64,000 nucleotides of DNA, taken from contig CM043872.1 in assembly GCA_023846275.1 (NCBI GenBank), positions 26,836,670-26,900,669 on the forward strand, read 5' to 3'. Origin of the DNA: Vanilla planifolia (Eukaryota > Streptophyta > Magnoliopsida > Asparagales > Orchidaceae). A program made the translations under genes and the position numbers. A model generated the notes under the pieces. That model saw only the letters and a list, made by a program, of their open reading frames with translations. It was not told the origin of the DNA and did no database searches. This document shows, one piece after another, positions 1 through 11,500 of the stretch (the stretch's first letter is position 1; each line of letters opens with the position of its first letter).

Positions 1-3000
1 CTGCCAGTCTAGCAAAATGCTCTTTATCCTGAGAAAGTATTTTTGAACTCAACGTGGTCATGGCAATATTCATCAAATCTAACTTGAACTTCTCTGCAAT
101 TTAAAGATTCCACTTCATCAGAAAAGCTTCAACATTAGCATCACTTTACAAAGGTTCAACACTTAAGGGATTAGCAAGAGTTCCCTGAATGCTTATATGC
201 AACACACCAAAAAACAAGAAGCTCCCCTTGGAAGCATTTTAAAAAGAATACGTTAACATAATAATGCCAAAATGAAATAATTTTAAAAGATTAATCAACT
301 GGAACAACAGTTCCCATGATTCAACCAGAAACTACCTGGATCCTCTTTGTTGTCCAATGCTTTCCTCAGTAATGCATCCCGTGCACATTCAGCAGCCATT
401 CTATAACCTTTTAAGAGCAAATGTAAAGGTCATTAAGCTACATTACGTGCTTGAATAAATTCCTATGCCTGGAGCATTCAGAAAAATGCAGCTCTGATTA
501 ACTGGTTATAGGTATATCACAAAAGGCATACAAGTTCCTTTGGCAAAGGTTCCATATTCACTACACTACACAAGACACAATGGTTCATTTTAAGTATTTA
601 CCAGTAACAAAACAACAACAGCAAAACCTAAGCATGGATGAGAAAAGATGTGGTTCAAAACAAATATAACCCCCAAAACAATATTCAAGAAGGGCATTCC
701 ACTTCAAAAACTTCATGTGATAGGGAATTTAAGAAGGTAGAAATACAAAATAACCTAAGTGCAAAGAGAAGTAAGCACAGCTTCCCAATGTATCAGCCAT
801 ACGCCATAAGTTAAAACACTTGTTATGAGAAGAAGGAAAAGTTTACCTACAGGATGAGCATGAATGATGAGTCGCAACTTAAACCACAAACTGAAATTAG
901 CCAATATCATTTCTTGGGATCCAATATAATGGATGAGAAACTAAGAGAATCAGCCACATGATAAGTTTACACAAGTAAATCAAATTCAACAAACCATTAA
1001 TTTCATTTGTCCATTAAAACAACAATACAATATATGAGTCTCTGTTTACCATGAAGATAAAACAAATAAGTATATCAAAGAAAAAAAGATCTCATAGTAT
1101 TCTGCAACTCCATATTTAATGGGTAATTTGACAAGAACTCATCATGCACATTCTACCATAACTGCTTTCCATCTTAAATTGCAGGCCGATATGGCTCTCT
1201 CTACATCCTGATGGTTGAGCATGTATTCGACCAAGAATACTTCTTCGTGATGCTAAGTGGCTAAGAGAGAGGAGGAAATCTAAACTAACAAACGAGAAAC
1301 TTGAATAGGAGTGTAGGACCATTTGGTTTTAACAAAATTGCACATATTGCATAATCATAGCTTTCATCCACACAAAAAAAAGAAAAAGATGTTAAAACAA
1401 AAAGGTGTCAGCTCTGCTCTAAGGAATAGCAATTAAAGTAGAAGATGAAAGGTAACTACAAAAGCATTGGCATTAAAAAAAAAATAGGAATCAGTAAGAC
1501 AATGGAGTATAATTTTGACAGGGAGGATGTTTTTCTATATGCAAAACATACCTGCAATTATAGTCATTGGATGGATCTTTGCATTTGTCAACTTCTCAGC
1601 TTCCTTGAGCAGCTCTCCAGCCAACACAACAACAGAAGTCGTTCCATCACCAACTTCATCATCTTGAACTTTCGAGATATCTAACTTTTGGTTAAGGATG
1701 AGTATAATAGTTTTTTGCATCAAAAGGGCCTACCAAGACCTGTTTGTGAGCCAAATTAGATCAATAAGAGGAGCATAAAGAAAAGGAGAAAAAGGAGTAA
1801 AAACCTAAGCAGTGAAGTAACAAGTCACAGAAATATTGGAACCACTTCAGACATCAAACAAACAAAAAAGATAATTATTGGACAAGCATCACCAACATAC
1901 AAAATCAAAGGACATTCAGATCTGTGGGGCAGACAAAAAGGATACCAACTAGCACTTTAGCTGCCGGATTATCAATATGAAGAGATTTTAAAATAGTAGC
2001 CCCATCATTAGTCACAGTAACATTTCGCCCTCTACCTGTTGACTGTAGGATTTTATCCTGTGAATTGAACAAAAAATGCAGACAAAAGCATTGGTTGCTT
2101 GCAATACGATCAGAACACATTAGTTGTTTGAAGCATAATCAAAATAAGTAAAAGGCAAGAAGCTTGTGCATACCATTCCCTTAGGTCCTAAGGTAGTCTT
2201 GACAAGATCAGCAATAGCCATAGCACCCAAAAAAGATGCCTGCACCAGGCAAGCAGAAATAAAAAGGTCATTGCTATGAAGATGCATTTAAAATGTTAAA
2301 TGCTTGAAAAAAAAAATCAGGCATATTGTTGCGTATTTGGTTTATGCCTTATTTTAATGGCTTGATGAATAATTCAATAATCCAATCCAATCAAGGTATC
2401 TGGATCCATGGATCTTGGGCATCAAAATTTGCATATTTGTATAAGTAAAAAAAGTATAATCAAACTTCCCTTCTCTAAATTTTTCAGCAGTTACGAAATT
2501 AAAACATTCCAAAATTGGTATTGGCCATTAAGGATATCAATATTGATGATGATCTATGCAACAAAAATTTTGGCTCATCAATAAGAAATTAGAGCATTCC
2601 AAACAATCTATGCAACCAAAGTTTTGGGGTCAAAAACAAGCAGCCTCCATTCATCCAAATTGGTTACTAAACTAATGGATTTTACACACAAAAATTCATG
2701 TAACCTTATCCTGGAATACATTGGACAATCCATAAATTCCTTGTACAATTATGCTCAAAATAAAATGAAAAATAAACAAATTTTACCTTCGCAAATGAAA
2801 AAATAAGCAATAGTTGAAAAAAAAATCAGAAAGACTCAAAGAATAATCAAAATATGCAACATTCAAAAGCCTGTTAAATGTCCAACTTGAACAGTATCCC
2901 CCCCCCCCCCCCCCCAAAAAAAAAAGTGGAAAACCACATTGAATAATCACTGAAAAGAGAAAACTTAGAATAACATATGTCCCTGCCAATGTCATCAATA

Positions 3001-3274
3001 ACATTGGAAATTAAGAATAATGTTAAGAGCCTTAAAATACTATTAAGGTGGCCTTAAAACATGCCAAAACTTTGGTTTATCAGTTTCCCCCGTAATGCAT
3101 GACGTTCACCAACCCATCACGACTTCAAAAACGAAATCGACTTTTCTAATATTTAATAAATCTCAGTTTTCAAATGAAGAAAATCATCCCTAAACCTAGG
3201 CCTATTTTCGTCAATGCTAACCAAGGGGAAAAAGAGTACTTGATGCATAATAGAATCTATATCATAATATATAA

Positions 3275-3311
<37 letters not shown>

Positions 3312-3642
3312 TATTTGCCTAGAGTGATCCTAGGCTTGATCATGGCTCAATAAAGCTCAAATTATGTATTTGGGCCCCAGCCCAACAAGTGAAGATGAAG
3401 TAAGCATGGTTTTGTTTGCTTGCCTCAAAATGTCCTCATTAAGACAATCTTTCTATCTTAGATGGATTACATACTTCCTGATCAAGAGTTTCTTATGCGC
3501 ACATCCTCCTTGAAAGAGGAAAGATAAAATGAGATTAGAGCATGAATTTGAAGAGAAAGAGTCGGATCTATGTTGACCAAGTTCATGTTTTTCTTTACCT
3601 CTTGTTAGCAAATTTCAGTGTGACGACAACTCATCTGTTTTT

Positions 3643-3697
<55 letters not shown>

Positions 3698-6600
3698 AAT
3701 TATGATGCATTTTCGATATTCATATCATCAACATAGTTATCTATCACATACACACATTTATGATAGTTAAATTGCCATCCACACGGTTATTAATATGTGA
3801 AAAATTGCAATTTACTTCTCGAGAATCACCATCTTCAAAAAATCCATCAATTATTGAGAAATTCATAAATCTCAAAATTTTAAAACCAAAAATAACCAAA
3901 TATAAAATCTGATGAATATGAGTATAACTAAAATTTGTTGCAAAAAAACAATGCTGTTATATTACAAAAAACTATTTGTCAATCTTTATTCTATGCCTTA
4001 ACTCAAACTAGTATTGTATTTGGTACACCTAAAATACATTAATCATACATAGGCTAAACCAATCGTTACAAGTTCAATAAGTAAACTAACACAATATAAT
4101 ACTCAAGAAAATATCAAAACATTTGAAATATAAAGAGTATTAGGTAACAAATAATATAAATGTGGGGTAAAAAACTCATTTAAATTGGGTTACACACTAT
4201 AAATATAGACATATGACATATTTCAATACACACTCAAATCATGTTGAATTCAACATCCCAATCATATATATGAAATGAGCACCATAATACTTACTATCAT
4301 TTATATCACATAAGTATGAAATGCACATGATATTATTGTAGATCACTTTCATGCTAATGCTAAGGGTCAATTAAAAGTAAATTACACATGCAATACCATA
4401 GTTATCTTTTAAATCTCTATTTCACCAAACTTCGACATAAAAAAAATGAGTGTCAAATGCAATGTTGTGATTCCCTTTTAATCACTTTTCAACCCACCCA
4501 TGTCTTTATATCTTTGTTTTTTTTATAATTTTCATTTCCATATACCTTCAACCAAAAGTCTTCCAAAAGACTCTCAATGATTCTTCTTTTGGGGAATCAA
4601 TCGACATTCACACGCCGCCCTCATTGGTTTTGGGGGTTATGACGTTCCCTTTTTTGCTATTTCTAATAATTACTCCTTGTTACTTTCCTCTTTAGAATCT
4701 TTGCACAATAACCACTCATTGACTAGTGATTCCTCTTTTGAGATATCACAGTCCACTCTCCCCTCTAATCAATGATAAGGTTTTAGGTTCATCAATATTA
4801 TATTATCATTTACTTTTTACTATTTAAACCAAGCTACACTCATTAACTTTCATTTTGCTTAACTTTTTAGTTGTTTTCTCTAAAACTTTGGCCATTACCT
4901 TTTTTTCAATAACATCTTCTTTGTATATAACATGCATTGTTTTTCTTTTCCACATTTTGCATGTTATGCAAGAAAAATTAACATGGGATACTTATCATGA
5001 CAACACGCTTACATAGCCAACATGTAATACTTGTCTTATACCCACGCTTGTGTAACCACCACGTGACGCTCATCGTTAGACCATACTTGAATATTCAAAC
5101 ATGTGTCACTTATCTTAACAAAATGCTTGCATACCAAATATGCGATGCTTATCACAACAAAAGGTTTGCAAATCCAATATACAATGCTTATCACAATAGA
5201 ATACTTGCATAACCAATATGTGATGCTTATCATAGCAAAATGCTTGCCTACCCAAAATATGATGCTTATCGATATTAATAAGAAAGTATGCATACTATAT
5301 TTTCTACATCATCATAGCACATCACCTGTTTGTCAAACATAACACGTCTTTTCCATGATACAGATATAGAAAACCATAACTCACCATACAAATATTATGA
5401 AATACATGTATTCATGCTATTTAGTACACCAATCATCATCCTTCATTGATTTTTCATCTATAGAATGTATTAGAAAATAACATGATTTAAGCACATAATC
5501 AAATGTGTAGAAAGTGATCATATAAGTTTATTTATTGCATAAATCAACATTCATCAACATAACAAATATTCACAATATATCCAATTGAGCTTCCTAGAAC
5601 ATGTAATGTACCAAAATATTACAAAAATCATGCAACAATAAGGTAATACCATATTGCACGAATTCACTCACATCAAAGTTACCTGTAGTCCACTCTCTCC
5701 TCGACTTTTGGGCCCTGGTTCACAAAATCGTCATTGACATCCTCCACAAATGCAACGTAAAAGGAAGCAACGAGCTTTATTTCATTTGGAACCAATGGAT
5801 CTCACCACCACACAAGGAGCCAAGAGCATAACGAGTGCAAATCCGAATTCTAAGGTTCAAAAAACTCACCAAATCACCCACAATGAAGATCTTGAATTGC
5901 TCCCTTACTATCCCTCAGTTTCTCTTTCTTTTCCACCTTTCCTTTTTATCTCGATTTCTCCTTTTCTCCCCATGACAAAGCCTCGGCTCCCATCTTGAAA
6001 AGCCTTGCCAGCAAAATCCTCCTCAATTGTCTTGCCAATGAAGTTACAACAAGTGGAGCCACTATTTGGAGGTTGAAATTGGAGCTTGCAATAATCAATA
6101 AATTCAGTCGATGAGGAGGCCAAAGATTGGGCGAGAAAAGGAGCTTAGCACAAGATCAAGCGATCAACACGAAAAACAATAAAGAGTGCAAAGAATTCAG
6201 GCTTTCAGATCACACACAAAAAAGGAGAGCCAAACAACCATGCGCGTTAGAAGGAAGACGAAAATGACTTTGATCAAGACAAACCAAACATTCTTGAAGT
6301 CGCTTTATGAAATATTAACCATTCTTATAAACAAATCTCGCCATAGTAATTAAACTTTGTTATCTCAAAAATTTGAGGATGTTATGAGATGATATATCCC
6401 AACTGTGGGTGGTGACTGTGATTATACAATAAAGCAAAAAGGACGGAGCTCTTATTGGAAGTAGGAGGCCTTCCAAAAGAATTTAGCGATGTTGTCGTCA
6501 TGGGCGCAGCACAACCCAACAATCAAGATGGTGCAACCAACATTGACAACAATCACTTATCCTAGCAATGATACCATGGTGATTAAAAGTGCAATGAAAG

Positions 6601-8224
6601 CTGATAAGTACGTGAACAATGAAATGAAGAAGAAAACTGCATAGCGCTAATCATTGTCATGGACAAAGTATGGCAAAGTTTGCTCCAATGCCAAACCAAT
6701 GGATTGTATACAACTTAAGAGAAAGCTCACGGAGAAAGAAAAGTGAAAAGGGAAAAAGGAAGATAAAGAAACAACAAATCTCCTACCAGAACGGTCACAA
6801 AACATATAAGAAATCATCTTCTTCTTTGTTGCATTCAACCTTTTAAACCTTAATTTTTTTTTTGTTGGTCAAAATGGGGACAAAACATGTAAGAAATCAT
6901 TTGGGGGTGGATGTGGTAAGAGGAGTAGCTCTTTAAAGAATAGGCTAAGATGCTGTCATTAACAAGAATGAATAAGGAGGTCCAATGTCTCAACCAAGGT
7001 CTCCTAAGTCAAAATTCTAAATATTGTTGCAAACAAGCTTAGTAGATCTCTTTTTTGCAAAGAGTCTCTCCACATTCTCTTGGCCATGATTGACATGAAG
7101 CTTATAACCCTTGCCCAACACAGTTGATCCAGTACCCAAGATAACATTGCCAAAATCCTTCAATAGAGCTAGAATTGTACTATAGAAATTTTGTTACCAT
7201 AATATTATAATTTCACATCATCATATGGTGATAATATAGTCCTAACTCCAATTCCACAACCATGTTTGTAATTTAGTTTGCAATTTTGGCATCAAATTGC
7301 AAGAGAATCAAAAAATTAAAAAAAATCAATCTAAAGATTTTGATACTACACACGTGATCAAAATTGAAGAATCTAAGTTCAGTTTAGAAACAAATAACAA
7401 GCACAACAAACCAAAAGTAGCCCTGGTTTAGTTATCAATATAGAGTGCATTGTTAGATTATGCAACCAAACTGAATCCACTTCCATTTCTAAATCATTGA
7501 CTTGTTGTTTTTATAATTACAACTAGTGTAAATTAGAAAAATGAAAAATTTTAAATCTTGAAAATGGCTGAATTTGGTACATCCATTCAATATGAGATTT
7601 CAAAAATCTTCAATTCGATAAATCTTTTTCAGAGCATAAGTTGTAGGATTTATCTGCTCAAATAAGTCTTGAATCTATTAAGTTCAATTTCAACTATGAA
7701 GCAAATAATTCCATGGCGCCCCCTAAAGGAAAAGTTTCAGATCCGATAAGCCCCCTCACCAAGATCCTGGTTTTTTACAATTCCAATTTGTCCAAAAAAC
7801 TTCTTTTCATCTTTCCCATATCAATACTTTCATATAAGAAATGATTCGCAGCATCTGAACCCTACTATACAAATGCCATGCTGCACAGCATATCAAAATA
7901 ATCAAGTAAAATCCATACAAAGAAAATCACAAAACATGAACCTTTGGCATTCAGGATGCCTTGCAACACAAGGAATGCGAGTTTCATTTTCCCGGTCAAT
8001 AATCACGTATCAAAACGAAGAAAATAAGCCAAAAAAACTTCACAAGCCATAATGTAAGCATCAGAAAAAACACAATATACCATTCTCGCTCTCTCTCCTT
8101 TTTCTTCTGTTGCCTCATCTTTGAGCAAGCGCTCCACCTAAGCAACGCTCCCAATGAAAGAAGACGCTTCAGATCGACTATAAAACGTAAACAAATTAAG
8201 AAGGCGCCAGAACCTTACCGCCAT
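1..8224 (-). CDS. CCT2: T-complex protein 1 subunit beta (CCT2), 5' part, truncated by window edge
   Basis: Beta subunit of the cytosolic TRiC/CCT chaperonin, which folds actin, tubulin and other clients using ATP. Coding exons in transcript order: 8219-8224, 8081-8137, 2174-2239, 1946-2057, 1552-1680, 336-407 and 93 to the left edge. All join in frame with GT-AG introns and give about 178 residues of an expected roughly 530. Exon 1 encodes only Met-Ala; exon 2 gives [19 protein letters not shown]. Visible group II chaperonin motifs are LGPKGMDK (about residues 38-45), TNDGATILK (about 59-67) and the ATPase motif GDGTTS (91-96). [14 protein letters not shown] marks the beta subunit rather than another CCT subunit. 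The start was chosen because MA-V matches plant CCT2 and ATGGCG abuts a GT donor. The intermediate, apical and C-terminal parts lie outside the window. Intron 2 is about 5.8 kb and repeat-laden. Family assignment is very secure. Confidence 0.95.
2898..2925. repeat. Homopolymer junction, C18 followed by A10
   Basis: An uninterrupted run of 18 C followed directly by 10 A lies inside CCT2 intron 2. Long C runs are rare in this AT-rich intron and their length is prone to sequencing error and polymerase slippage. Confidence 0.9.
3281..3309. repeat. (TA)n microsatellite
   Basis: About 14 uninterrupted TA dinucleotides, flanked by imperfect AT repeats, in CCT2 intron 2. Confidence 0.9.
3646..3692. 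repeat. (AT)n microsatellite, about 23 units
   Basis: An uninterrupted AT dinucleotide run of about 47 bases in CCT2 intron 2. It is the longest simple repeat in the window and likely length-polymorphic. Confidence 0.92.
4989..5262. repeat. 39-bp minisatellite, seven degenerate copies
   Basis: Seven consecutive units start at 4989, 5028, 5067, 5107, 5146, 5185 and 5224. Six are 39 bp and the third is 40 bp. An eighth partial unit follows from 5263. Each has the form TGCTTATC, a variable A-rich stretch, GCTTGCATA, then CCAATATGTGA. Later copies are more alike than earlier ones. The period is a multiple of three, so short reading frames run through it, but the translations look like no protein. 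It lies in CCT2 intron 2. Confidence 0.88.
6081..6276. repeat. Decayed duplicate of the CCT2 leader region
   Basis: This stretch aligns collinearly and in the same orientation with 8295-8488, immediately upstream of the CCT2 start. Shared blocks include GAGGAGGCCAA, AGGAGCT-AGC and GGCTTTC-GATC. Many differences are CG to CA or TG, as in GGATCGCCCG against AGATCACACA. That pattern fits methylated-cytosine decay of a silent copy. It lies in intron 2 of the same gene about 2.2 kb downstream. Identity by eye is about 60-65 percent. An alternative is that both are copies of a dispersed repeat. Confidence 0.55.
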
Positions 8225-8520
8225 TTAAGTATCCAAATAGCACCGGAGATGGCGAAACGTAATCCTGCGATTAATGAAAAGAACTACAGTAAGGGTAGCT
8301 TGCAATAGCCAACGAGGAGGCCAACGGCTGGGTACCGCCAGTGGGAAGAGGAGCTCAGCGCAGGATCTAGTGCGTCGGCAGAGGCAAGGTTAACGAGAGC
8401 AAGGATTAGGGCTTTCGGATCGCCCGTAAGAACGGAAGAACCAGCCGACCGCGTGAGTGAGTGAGAGGACGCCGAAATCACCCCGGTCAGTAAATTAGAG
8501 AAGGGTTCAGGAAGAGAACA
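8225..8520 (-). promoter_or_regulatory. Probable CCT2 5' leader and proximal promoter
   Basis: The roughly 290 bases upstream of the CCT2 start are GC- and CpG-richer than their surroundings. They drop abruptly into AT-rich DNA near 8520, as expected for a transcribed leader. No clear TATA box is visible, which is common for housekeeping genes. A decayed copy of part of this stretch lies at 6081-6276. The transcription start is inferred, not seen. Confidence 0.4.
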
Positions 8521-8529
8521 GATTAATTA

Positions 8530-11500
8530 ATTAATTTTTATTAAAACTTTAACCTTCAAATATTAATAACAATTTCAAATAAATTCTTACCAAGATGAAA
8601 TAAGTATGATTCAATCCATATGGTTTAACTCTACCTAATAATTTTTTTATTTTTTTATTTTGTAATAATTTATTTTTTTATTAATTTGGCATATTTTATA
8701 AAATATTTACTATTCGTATAAACTAATTCTTATTATAATAATTTATTTTTATTATATCACTAATTATAAGATTTTAAGTAATAACATATCCTGATTATGG
8801 GTAACAAACATATTATGTATCAAAGTTAAAAAAAATCAAGCTATTATTGATCCCAAGAGAATGTTCAAACAAAGTTAATGCATTATCATAAAATATAATG
8901 AAGGTTTGTAAATGCATGAACAATGTAATAAAAAAAAATAAAATAATACCATATAGGTCATAGCCACAAACAAAATTATCTTAGAGCTCTTTTTGACACC
9001 AATTTGATAGAGCATATATAACTAAGGAGAAAACAAATAGAGAGAGAAGATTATAAAAAGAAAAAAAAAAGAAAAATTTACCTTTTATTAGGGTTTAAAA
9101 AGGAAATGAAAATGTTGTTTCTATCAATTAAAATTTTATTTTAAACTACAAATTTTATAAGTTACAATTGCCATTACTTATACAAAAGAAATTATAAAAT
9201 TTAATTCAAATTTCAATAACCTCATGAGAATCATAATAAATTAATCTTAATTCAAATAATTTTAAAAGTCAAACCTATGATAAGCTTAAAATTTAAATAA
9301 AAGTTCAAAGGGAAAATTTATCTAAATAAAATTGACTTTAAATTTAAAATTTAGATTCAAGTGAATTTAAAACTACAAAAGCCATAAATTATTTTTTGAA
9401 AAATAAAACAAATAAAAATGACATTTTTATCCTATATTGATGGGCTAAATATGCTATAATTTCAATCAGTCTCCTTTCCTAAGTAATATTAATGTCAAGC
9501 TTATCTATGAGAGAAAACAAATTTATGTAATAAAAGATTTAGTTAAAAGTGAATTTGTTTTTGTAATGAAAGGTTAATTCTTTTATTTTTCCATGCATCC
9601 TTTGGTGTACGTGATCAAGCACAATGCCAAGCTTGGCTGAGGTTCACCAAATGAACTTATTTAATTTTGTTTTTTTTTTTTCATCAAACATTGGTCAAAA
9701 GATAGTTAAGAGCTATACGAAAGTAGACAAACAAAACATGGATATCAATTGAAGAAAGGATCTAAGTTTTATTAATAGTATCTTATAATAAAAAATAATA
9801 TTTCAAAATAAATTATTGTTATCAGAACTATAACATGTATATCATAACTATTTTAATCTAAAACATGATATTTAAAATAACTTAAGTAAAGTATGCTTGA
9901 TTTAGTCATCTCTCTATTCCTCCTACTCTTAGCTCCCATGACATGCATTATTATCACATGTAATTATCAATACCAAACAAATTTGAGTTATTAACACATA
10001 CTCAATAAGCAGTCAATGACACATATAAGTCAATACATAATTACATAATATCATATTTATAATTTATTTGTATCATATAAATATTACATATAATAAACAA
10101 TAATATTAAATAATCATGCTCATATAATTAAAAATATTTTTTTACATTTTTTGGATTTATTTTCTATATATAAGCCTATTGATCATTTTTAATTTAATAA
10201 GGTTTAGGATTACATCGTTAAGTTTGGATTAGAATGTTAAATTTCTCACAATTTATTGCATCATTCTAGAACTTTTCCTATTTAGTTATACTTCAATTGT
10301 ATTAAAATTTTAATGAATATAAAATTACTAAAACGATCATAAAAGAATTTTTAGATTTTCAAATAAATTAAAATTAAAGCATATGAATTAAACATTACTT
10401 TTTCTAACTCATCGCTCTGAAACCTTTTCTCTTTCAGTTATAATTTTTATAAGTTATTATGTCTATCTAAAATCATTATTAATCACGTTCTTGTTCTATG
10501 GTGATGATCCTAACCTGCTTTCAAATCCTTTTTACAATGATATCACAACTCATAATTTAATTAATATTTTTTTAAAAATGTTATGACAACTCTCATACCA
10601 TGCATTATGCATTGTAAAGTTACAAAGACAATCATGTATTATATAAATCAATTAGGAATAAATTTAGAGAATATGTAATATGTATAAGCATAATTATGAA
10701 TTGACAAACATATTGAAATAAATAATTAATTAAATATAATAAAATAAAAATGAAGAAAAACCTATAATACTTTTGTTGAATTCCTTAGAAAATATCCCCA
10801 TGCTATAAAAAGACTCCATCACCATCGACCGAGGAACATTGGAGGCATAACTTCTCCACCAACAACATCCTCCTTAAGAGATTGTCCAAAGACCCCTTCA
10901 ATTTTGAGGCCTAAGTCCCTCACCTTCACCTCTAAAGATTCTTCGCAAGCAAAGCCACACTCAATTGAGGTATTGTCACCTCACTTGAGCTATTCCTAAG
11001 TTATCTTTCCTCTCATCGAAACACCTTTCCTTCTTGTTTACGTCTTCATACTTCTCATTCACTACTCTAAAGCTACCAACGTCTTCACATCTTCTAAGCC
11101 CATAAACCTTCTTCTCTTTTTCTTTTGTTTTACTTTTTGCTCAAGTGAGTTACACCTTGTTAAGGGTTACCCATGCTTGTCGAGTGGTCAAACGGTTTCC
11201 TAAATCTACTAATACCCATTTTTTCTATTTTGGAGAATTATGACTCTTCACAACTTTCAAAAGCTACTCATGATGCCCAATAAGTGCCAAGAAGTTGATT
11301 ATGTTGACTTACCCATCTGGTTTGCATTAACTAGCCTTAACCTATGCCAACCTACATCAAATGTTTAAACTCTTTGATTTATGTTAATACAACTTTTAAG
11401 TCAATTGTTTTTCAATTTTTTTGGTAGAATTTAAAAATATTTATTTTTTTAATTTAAGGTGACTTTTGAAATTCTAAAATGTTATTTAAAATTCTAAAAA

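Noticed and set aside
4989-5262. CRISPR-like array
   Set aside because: Units abut with no unique spacers and this is plant nuclear DNA; it is a minisatellite.
8284-8481. 65-codon minus-strand ORF upstream of CCT2
   Set aside because: It lies in the leader region and does not join in frame to CCT2; its decayed duplicate does not keep the frame.
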